Below, in pieces: positions 6,750 through 11,103 of a stretch of 11,103 bases of DNA. The DNA comes from Deltaproteobacteria bacterium (GTDB taxonomy: Bacteria; Desulfobacterota; Syntrophia; Syntrophales; UBA2185). A program made the translations under genes and the position numbers. The notes under the pieces are model-generated. The model saw only the letters and a program-made list of their open reading frames with translations, had not been told where the DNA came from and ran no database searches. Where the stretch lies: NCBI GenBank assembly GCA_026388495.1, contig JAPLJQ010000337.1:1-11103 (forward strand), written 5' to 3'. Position 1 is the stretch's first letter; each line of letters opens with the position of its first letter.

Positions 6750-7224
6750 TGGATGCCTCCTTTCTCTTGGCAACCCTGGTTTTATCGATAATCCTGCGAA
6801 GCTTACCCGGAGTCATGTGGTCCAGGTACGATCTGTTCTGAACGACGATAGGCGCCAGGGCACAGGCTCCGAGACAATTCACGCATTCAACAGTGAAAAG
6901 ACCGTCCTTGGTCGTATCGCCGGGCTCAACCTTCAATTGTCCCTTGACCTGGTCGATCAGGAGATCGGAACCTCTCACGTGACAGGCCGTACCTGTACAG
7001 ATCGTGAACACATTTTTGCCGCGGGGCTTTAGAGTAAAGGCCTTGTAGAAGTTGACTACTCGATATACCTCCATAACAGGCACACCAAGCTCTTTCGCAA
7101 CTGTCTTCATGGCATCCTGCGGGATGTATCCGCAGATTTCCTGCACGTCCTGCAGGACCTCAATGAGTTGGCTGGGCTGGCTTCGCCTCCCCTCCAGGAT
7201 GGGATCTATCGTGGTCATGGACAT
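6742..7224 (-). CDS. nuoE: NuoE/HndA/HydC-type thioredoxin-like [2Fe-2S] subunit
   Basis: The start at ATG 7224 (160 residues) is preferred over ATG 7239 because GGGAGG at 7235-7230 lies 5 bases ahead of it, while 7239 has no Shine-Dalgarno sequence. A helical N-terminal part (LIEVLQDVQEICGYIP, typical of the family) is followed by the thioredoxin-like fold with [2Fe-2S] ligands C76-x4-C81 and C117-x3-C121 (CTGTAC and CLGAC). The length is normal for the 24-kDa subunit. It pairs with the NuoF-like protein to form the NADH-oxidising unit. It is the first gene of a minus-strand operon and is divergent from a LuxR-type regulator across a ~170-bp spacer. Confidence 0.95.
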   Translation of the reverse strand: MSMTTIDPILEGRRSQPSQLIEVLQDVQEICGYIPQDAMKTVAKELGVPVMEVYRVVNFYKAFTLKPRGKNVFTICTGTACHVRGSDLLIDQVKGQLKVEPGDTTKDGLFTVECVNCLGACALAPIVVQNRSYLDHMTPGKLRRIIDKTRVAKRKEASNA

Positions 7225-7394
7225 TTGGGCCTCCCTCATTTTTGTTATTGATTAGTGTCTGACTACCTGTTAAAATAACAAATGTAAATGCAGTTAAAAT
7301 GCACTCATAATGCCAATAAATCATAGGCAGATATGTCACCAGTATATTACCCATATTTTACACATATAATATTGGCACAGGGAGGTAACATATA
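7225..7394. promoter_or_regulatory. Divergent intergenic region (nuoE-like operon / LuxR-type gene)
   Basis: This AT-rich spacer must hold promoters for both directions. For the plus strand, a perfect TATAAT lies at 7365-7370 with no good -35 box, about 25 bases before ATG 7395. For the minus strand no convincing promoter was found. Small symmetric elements are present: TGTTA-AAA-TAACA (7268-7280), and TGCA-GTTAAAA-TGCA (about 7289-7303) embedded in repeated AAATGCA. These could be operator half-sites for the divergent regulator. Confidence 0.45.
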
Positions 7395-8357
7395 ATGAAG
7401 CCATTGCCGATAACTCCAGTCAAAAAAGACGTTCAGGAGCAGTTCAACCCAGGCGATTTGCTTTCCTACCTCTGGCGAATCCCCCAGAATTCCGAGATGG
7501 AACCGGAACAGATTGAACTTGCCCTCCGCGAGCGCATCAAGGAATTGAACTGCCTTTACGGAATTGCGAGGCTGGCCGAGCGCTATTACGATTCCATGGA
7601 TGATTTTCTGAAATATCTTGTGGACTTCCTCCCTCCCTCCTGGCAATACCCGGAAATCACTTGTGCGCGCATCGTCTTCGAGGATCGGACCTACCGGAGC
7701 AAGAATTTCAAAGTGACAAAGTGGCGCCAGTCGGCACAGATTCTTGCCTATAATGAACCCGTAGGTGAGGTGGCTGTCTTTTATCTGGAGGAGCGCCAGG
7801 CGGCTGATGAGGGCCCATTTCTCAAAGAGGAACGGGTTTTGATTGACGAGGTGGCTCGGCGGATCGGCGCCATTGCCATCCGTATTTCCGCTGAAAAAGA
7901 ACTGCAGGTGATCAATAAACAGTTGAGCGTGGAACGCACGGCACTGCAGGAAGCAAACGCAGCATTACGAACAGTGCTGGCAAAAATTGAGGAGGAGAAA
8001 CAGCGAATCTACAAAGATGTACAGGCGAACATCGAAAAGGTTATTATGCCGATTTTGAATGCCCTCGCCATCGAAATGCCGAAGAATCAGCGGAAGTACG
8101 TAGATATTCTGAAAAACAACCTGGAAGAGATCACATCTCCTTTTATTAACCGTTTTTTATATAAATTTCAGTCGCTGACTCCCACGGAAGTCAGCATCTG
8201 CAATCTGATCCGGAACGGAATGAGGAATAAGGAAATCGCAGAGCTCCGGGGCGTCTCCGTTGCAACCATAAACCGGCACCGCGAGCACATACGGAAAAAG
8301 CTCAAGATCAGCAACAGTGACGTCAATCTCACAACCTACCTGCAGTCGCTCCTGTAA
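7395..8357 (+). CDS. LuxR-type transcriptional regulator with GAF-like sensor region and coiled coil
   Basis: The protein has 320 residues from ATG 7395; GGGAGG at 7380-7385 gives a 9-base spacing. Residues ~48-165 resemble a GAF-type sensor (ELNCLYGIARLAE, a PPSWQYPE-x-TCARI strand pair, GEVAVFY, RVLIDEVARRIG). Residues ~166-205 form a coiled coil rich in E/K/Q, followed by a helical linker to ~255. Residues 261-305 are a LuxR/GerE helix-turn-helix (LTPTEVSICNLI, then NKEIAELRGVSVATINRHR). There is no receiver domain, membrane segment or His-kinase motif, so it is a cytoplasmic one-component regulator with an unknown ligand. Its divergent position makes the nuoE-like operon a plausible target, but no binding-site evidence exists here. 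Confidence 0.85.
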   Translation: MKPLPITPVKKDVQEQFNPGDLLSYLWRIPQNSEMEPEQIELALRERIKELNCLYGIARLAERYYDSMDDFLKYLVDFLPPSWQYPEITCARIVFEDRTYRSKNFKVTKWRQSAQILAYNEPVGEVAVFYLEERQAADEGPFLKEERVLIDEVARRIGAIAIRISAEKELQVINKQLSVERTALQEANAALRTVLAKIEEEKQRIYKDVQANIEKVIMPILNALAIEMPKNQRKYVDILKNNLEEITSPFINRFLYKFQSLTPTEVSICNLIRNGMRNKEIAELRGVSVATINRHREHIRKKLKISNSDVNLTTYLQSLL

Positions 8358-8385
8358 GCGAAATCGTTAAATCTGATCTATACCC

Positions 8386-8403
8386 CCGGAGCTATGACTC
8401 CGG
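8386..8403. terminator. Short hairpin between convergent genes, weak terminator candidate
   Basis: CCGGAG (8386-8391) and CTCCGG (8398-8403) form a perfect 6-bp stem with a 6-base loop, 28 bases past the LuxR-type stop. A run of seven Ts (8427-8433) lies 23 bases downstream, too far for a classical intrinsic terminator. The rest of 8358-8449 shows nothing else clear. Confidence 0.35.
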
Positions 8404-8449
8404 ATCTATGACCATGGACAGGATACTTTTTTTATTAAGCGGTATCTAT

Positions 8450-8833
8450 CTAATTCTTGATCTCAAGGTCTGCAATATTTTGTCTTGAAATCGTTATTTC
8501 TCTATCTTCTGTTTTAACCTTGACATTCATGAACCCCAGTATTTGATATGTTCCGTTTTTAAACTCAGCAGAGTCAAAACGAACGGCATAATCCAATTGT
8601 CGGTTTGACGATTCCCCGACTTTTACCCACGTCTGAGTTCCTTTTTTTCTGATAAACCAGGCATTGGAGACGCCAATGGGATAGCCAGAGATGCTTAAGT
8701 CTTCCAAGTCCTTTTTCAGTAATTCATCATTATAATTTTCTCTCAGGACGACGCATCCATAATATTTTTTTATAGCAATAGTAGGCACTATAAATTGAGG
8801 ACCCCAACGGACAGCAGATAAATTGACTACCAT
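8450..8833 (-). CDS. Hypothetical protein, 127 residues
   Basis: I do not recognise this family. The start ATG 8833 has a strong Shine-Dalgarno sequence, AGGAGG at 8845-8840 with 6-base spacing, which supports a real gene. The product lacks a signal peptide and membrane helices and has a single cysteine (residue 27). It alternates short hydrophobic and polar stretches (FIVPTIAIKKYYGCVVL, AWFIRKK, TWVKVGE, TYQILGFMNVKVKT), suggesting a mostly beta-strand domain, with one charged helix-like segment (~33-47). It is more AT-rich than the flanking metabolic genes, which hints at a different origin. It lies alone between the LuxR-type gene (convergent) and metV (same strand, 264 bp upstream), so its role cannot be inferred from context. 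Confidence 0.65.
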   Translation of the reverse strand: MVVNLSAVRWGPQFIVPTIAIKKYYGCVVLRENYNDELLKKDLEDLSISGYPIGVSNAWFIRKKGTQTWVKVGESSNRQLDYAVRFDSAEFKNGTYQILGFMNVKVKTEDREITISRQNIADLEIKN

Positions 8834-8908
8834 GATTCACCTCCTCAATCATGCAATTAAGCCCAAATCATGGGCCACCTTAATCAACCCGCATGATTCA
8901 AAATTGCA
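8831..8908. repeat. Cluster of four CATGATT/AATCATG heptamers over a translation start
   Basis: The heptamer occurs at 8831-8837 (CATGATT), 8847-8853 (AATCATG), 8866-8872 (AATCATG) and 8892-8898 (CATGATT), forming two inverted pairs. The first pair has the hypothetical gene's ATG in one arm and its AGGAGG within the 9-base loop. CATGATTCA is an exact 9-bp direct repeat (8831-8839 and 8892-8900). GCCC/GGGC (8861-8864, 8872-8875) and TGCAATT/AATTGCA (8852-8858, 8902-8908) add further dyads. An operator array or an RNA structure controlling translation are both possible. Confidence 0.6.
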
Positions 8909-9097
8909 AAATTTATTCCTCAAAGGAAGTGATCGGTAAATATTTAATTGCTTATAATTACTGGATAATTTTGACAGCTACTGCGGGCATGTTGTTTGTT
9001 AATAGTTACAAATTTGTATTTTTACTCTTAATAAGGCACAATAATGTACCTTCAATTCATCATTCTTCAGTAAGACAAGGTCGGTGGTAGTTTACTG
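8909..9097. other. AT-rich intergenic region, no gene supported
   Basis: This stretch lies between the heptamer cluster and the metV stop. A 65-codon plus-strand frame (8893-9090) has no Shine-Dalgarno sequence and low-complexity content, so it is not called. A 6-bp dyad CAGTAA (9068-9073) / TTACTG (9092-9097) follows the metV stop on the minus strand but has a long loop and no U-run. The region presumably holds the promoter of the minus-strand hypothetical gene, but no clear -35/-10 pair was identified. Confidence 0.5.
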
Positions 9098-9763
9098 TTA
9101 AATTCTATGATCTTCCCTTACGATAACCCTGCTTCCGCCATGGATGCTTGTGTTCCAATTCTTGGGAGCTTTAACGGATTTCAGTCGATCGAGTTCACCG
9201 ATATTTTTAAGTCTCTGGTATATGAGTTGCCAGGCGCAGGGGCGATCGGCCCTCACCTCGCACCGGTCTTCCCTTGAACCCCCGCAGGGACCGTTAAGCA
9301 TATGTTTTGCGCACCGGGTTATGGGGCAGATGCCGCCGTATTCATGGAGAACGCATTTACCGCAGGCGATGCATTTTTCCGTCCAGGTGGCCCTTTCCTC
9401 AAGGATACCGATGAACTCCGTATCAAGGCCTGCATAAACCGGTTTGTTATATCGCTCGGCAATAGCTTGCACCCCCGCACCGCAGCCAAAAGAAAGGACG
9501 ACATCATTTCTGTTGATCGCCTCGGCCGCCTTTTCTATAAAGATGTTATCGCACTGCCGTTCAATCGTGAGTTCTTCAACCTCAAAAGAGAGGTTCTTTA
9601 ACCTTGAAGCTATGCGCAGCGCCGACGCGTTGATGCTGACTTCGCGTTCACCCCCGGCCAGGCATACCGTAACGCACGTACCGCACCCTAACATGAGGAT
9701 CTTCTTTTGGCCTTTTAATATATCGATGAGTTCGGGAACGCTTTTCCTTTGTGCTACTATCAT
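9098..9763 (-). CDS. metV: MetV, methylene-tetrahydrofolate reductase C-terminal-domain (zinc/Fe-S) protein
   Basis: The protein has 221 residues from ATG 9763; GGAG (9775-9772) is 8 bases upstream, and the start overlaps the mvhD stop as ATGA. The N-terminal half (residues ~1-120) has CGTCVTVC (C27, C30, C34), C71 and C94 in SFGCGAGVQ. The C-terminal half carries the family signature: C131-IA-C134-GK-C137, GGICPITRC (C146, C151), LNGPCGGS (C160), C168 and RPCAW (C176). In acetogens MetV is the small Fe-S/zinc partner of MetF in methylene-THF reductase, and it is found with HdrABC-MvhD in a larger complex (Moorella type). Here it follows hdrA and mvhD directly, fitting that complex. No metF lies downstream; it must be upstream of hdrA, elsewhere or absent. 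The last gene of the visible operon. Confidence 0.93.
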   Translation of the reverse strand: MIVAQRKSVPELIDILKGQKKILMLGCGTCVTVCLAGGEREVSINASALRIASRLKNLSFEVEELTIERQCDNIFIEKAAEAINRNDVVLSFGCGAGVQAIAERYNKPVYAGLDTEFIGILEERATWTEKCIACGKCVLHEYGGICPITRCAKHMLNGPCGGSREDRCEVRADRPCAWQLIYQRLKNIGELDRLKSVKAPKNWNTSIHGGSRVIVREDHRI

Positions 9764-10209
9764 ACATTCATCTCCGCATTTTTTGATTGATTAACTTTCC
9801 TTAACGGGCTTGGCCCAAGGTTCTTCAGCGTCGCCAGCATATCATTGATGTGATCGACAAGCGGCCTTGCCCCTGCCGCCGATACGTTGACCATTCGGAT
9901 GCGTTCCCCCTCCAGGCCACACTCGGAAAGGAATTTCTGCGTATACCCTACCCTGCGCTTGGCCAGAAGATTACCTTCCGTGAAATGGCAGCCGCCTTCC
10001 AGGCACCCGGCGACAAGAATTCCATCGGCGCCCTTTTCAAAGGCCTTCATAAAAAACTCCACCTCCAGCCTTCCCGTACAGGGTGTTCTGACAATACGAA
10101 CATTCGTGGGATACTGCAACCTCATGGAACCTGCCAGATCTGCGGCCGAATATGAACAATACTGACAGCAGAATGCAATAAGCAGCGGTTCAAAACTTTC
10201 ATTACTCAT
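9760..10209 (-). CDS. mvhD: MvhD/FrhD-type hydrogenase iron-sulfur subunit
   Basis: The protein has 149 residues from ATG 10209, with AGAGG (10220-10216) 6 bases upstream. Family features are FCCQYCSY-x-AADLAG (C14, C15, C18), the R-x-PC-x-GR block (C44) and a C69-x4-C74 pair in GCLEGGCHFTEGN, where many relatives have GCHPGDCHY. MvhD carries a [2Fe-2S] cluster and passes electrons between a hydrogenase or dehydrogenase partner and HdrA. The gene lies 14 bases after hdrA and overlaps metV by 4 bp, so the products are likely made in fixed ratio. The last ~20 residues are a polar tail. No MvhA/MvhG hydrogenase genes are in the window, so here it probably links HdrA to MetV/MetF or another dehydrogenase. 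Confidence 0.95.
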   Translation of the reverse strand: MSNESFEPLLIAFCCQYCSYSAADLAGSMRLQYPTNVRIVRTPCTGRLEVEFFMKAFEKGADGILVAGCLEGGCHFTEGNLLAKRRVGYTQKFLSECGLEGERIRMVNVSAAGARPLVDHINDMLATLKNLGPSPLRKVNQSKNAEMNV

Positions 10210-10223
10210 AAAATGCCTCTACC

Positions 10224-11103
10224 TTAATTACAGTCGACAGTTAAATGATGCTCCAACAGGTTATCCAGCATCATGTTAAACTGCTTGGACTCAAAATGAT
10301 TGAGTTGTATGGCACAGGCAGGACATTCGGAAACACATATGCCACAACCCATGCATTTTGCTGCCGCAATCTCGCCCTTGTTATCGACATTCACAAAAGG
10401 CGCACTATAGGGGCAAACATGGACGCAGGTCATGCAGGAAATACACTTGTCCTGGTTGACCTCGGAAACTTCGGCGCCGATGTCCAGGTGCGTTTTCGAG
10501 AGTACGGTGGCCGCCCGTGAGGCGGCGGCGCGGGCCTGAGAAATATTTTCGTCGATCATCTTGGGTGAATGGGCCAGGCCGCACAAATATATGCCCTCAG
10601 TGGCGAAATCTACGGGACGGAGCTTGACATGGGCTTCCAGGAAGAAACCGTCGGCATTGAGCTGCAATTTGAGCATATCCGATAACTGCCTGTTGCCGGC
10701 GGGGGCGCCGATTCCCGTGCTCAGGATGACATTGTCGGCCTCAATTTCAATGATATCATTGACATCGGGGCTTTCGACCGTAACCGTAAGACCGTTGCCG
10801 AGAGAGACAACCGGTTGTTTTGCTTCGTCATACCGGATGAAGACGATGCCGGCTTCCCGGGCCATCCGGTAATACTTCTCCCGGAAACCATAAGTCCTGA
10901 TATCGCGGTACAGGATATAAACATTGGCATCGGGACTTTTCTTCTTGATGTTCAGGGCATTCTTAACCGCTATGGAACAGCAGATGCGGCTGCAATAGGG
11001 GTGTTTATCATTGCGGGACCCGACACATTGAATCATGACAATGTTCTTGCCCTGACTCTTAAACTTGTCGGCGTGGAGGAGCTGTTCCAGTTCCATTTGG
11101 GTG
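10224..11103 (-). CDS. hdrA: HdrA-like FAD iron-sulfur subunit, C-terminal part (5' end outside window)
   Basis: The frame is open to the right edge and ends with TAA at 10226-10224, giving ~292 residues; an in-frame ATG at 11096 is internal, not the start. The fragment opens just before the HdrA hallmark QCVGSR, then YCSRICC (paired cysteines). It continues through a Rossmann/FAD segment (NVILSTGIGAP, then TEGIYLCGLAHSPK and ISQARAAASRA) and ends with two [4Fe-4S] motifs, CISCMTCVHVCP and CMGCGICVSECP. HdrA is the flavin core of heterodisulfide reductase-type complexes, the site of flavin-based electron bifurcation in methanogens. A typical HdrA is ~650 residues, so over half is missing. Adjacent mvhD and metV indicate a MetFV-linked Hdr complex rather than a CoM-CoB reductase. 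HdrB and HdrC are not seen here. Confidence 0.95.
   Translation of the reverse strand, partial: TQMELEQLLHADKFKSQGKNIVMIQCVGSRNDKHPYCSRICCSIAVKNALNIKKKSPDANVYILYRDIRTYGFREKYYRMAREAGIVFIRYDEAKQPVVSLGNGLTVTVESPDVNDIIEIEADNVILSTGIGAPAGNRQLSDMLKLQLNADGFFLEAHVKLRPVDFATEGIYLCGLAHSPKMIDENISQARAAASRAATVLSKTHLDIGAEVSEVNQDKCISCMTCVHVCPYSAPFVNVDNKGEIAAAKCMGCGICVSECPACAIQLNHFESKQFNMMLDNLLEHHLTVDCN

Noticed and set aside
6750..6773. Longer NuoF-like start with eight extra residues
   Set aside because: The upstream codon is TTG without a suitable Shine-Dalgarno sequence, whereas ATG 6749 has AAGGAGG at 6-base spacing.
7225..7239. Upstream ATG for the NuoE-like protein (7239)
   Set aside because: No Shine-Dalgarno precedes it; its first codons form the GGGAGG that serves ATG 7224.
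7371..7387. TTGGCAC as a sigma54 -24 element upstream of the LuxR-type gene
   Set aside because: No GC at the required -12 spacing; the match is only to the -24 half.
8893..9090. 65-codon plus-strand frame with a hydrophobic middle
   Set aside because: No Shine-Dalgarno, AT-rich low-complexity content, and its start lies within the heptamer repeats; a small membrane protein cannot be excluded but is not supported.

Overview
This window looks like chromosome of an anaerobic bacterium, most likely a syntrophic or acetogen-like Desulfobacterota (Deltaproteobacteria, Syntrophales-type). That placement is an inference from gene content and moderate G+C: soluble NuoE/NuoF-type flavin modules, an HdrA-MvhD-MetV operon of the methyl-branch (Wood-Ljungdahl) electron-transfer type, and an archaeal-looking NrpR regulator beside a glutamate-synthase-like gene. 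No rRNA, tRNA, transposase or CRISPR array was seen.

Layout. (1) Positions 1-1110, plus strand: the C-terminal ~60% of MnmG, a tRNA wobble-uridine modification enzyme, cut by the left edge. (2) 1111-1361: a non-coding spacer holding two imperfect tandem copies of a ~100-bp unit. Each copy ends in the same 12-mer containing a perfect TTGACA box. A perfect 9-bp dyad then overlaps the next start codon. (3) 1362-4055, plus strand: an NrpR-type nitrogen regulator followed by an FMN-binding glutamate synthase family protein, probably one operon. (4) 4056-4194: two strong hairpins between convergent genes. (5) 4195-7224, minus strand: a three-gene operon in the order NuoE-like, NuoF-like, NuoG/HoxU-like. 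It is a soluble NADH-linked flavin/Fe-S module with no catalytic hydrogenase or formate dehydrogenase subunit next to it. (6) 7395-8357, plus strand: a divergent LuxR-type regulator with a GAF-like sensor region and a coiled coil. (7) 8450-8833, minus strand: an unrecognised 127-residue protein. Its translation start lies in a cluster of four CATGATT/AATCATG heptamers, and the Shine-Dalgarno sequence falls in the loop of the first pair. (8) 9098-11103, minus strand: hdrA (3' part), mvhD and metV, very tightly packed.

How the parts may work together. The NuoEF(G)-like module moves electrons between NAD(H) and Fe-S carriers, with its ultimate partner encoded elsewhere. HdrA, MvhD and MetV are known accessory parts of methylene-tetrahydrofolate reductase complexes in acetogens, and here MetF is not seen in the window. 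The two systems together suggest a redox-balancing locus (NADH/ferredoxin/methylene-THF). The NrpR-glutamate synthase pair is a separate nitrogen-assimilation unit.

Starts were set from Shine-Dalgarno spacing. For NuoE, NuoF and the NuoG-like protein this moves the start downstream of the longest open frame.
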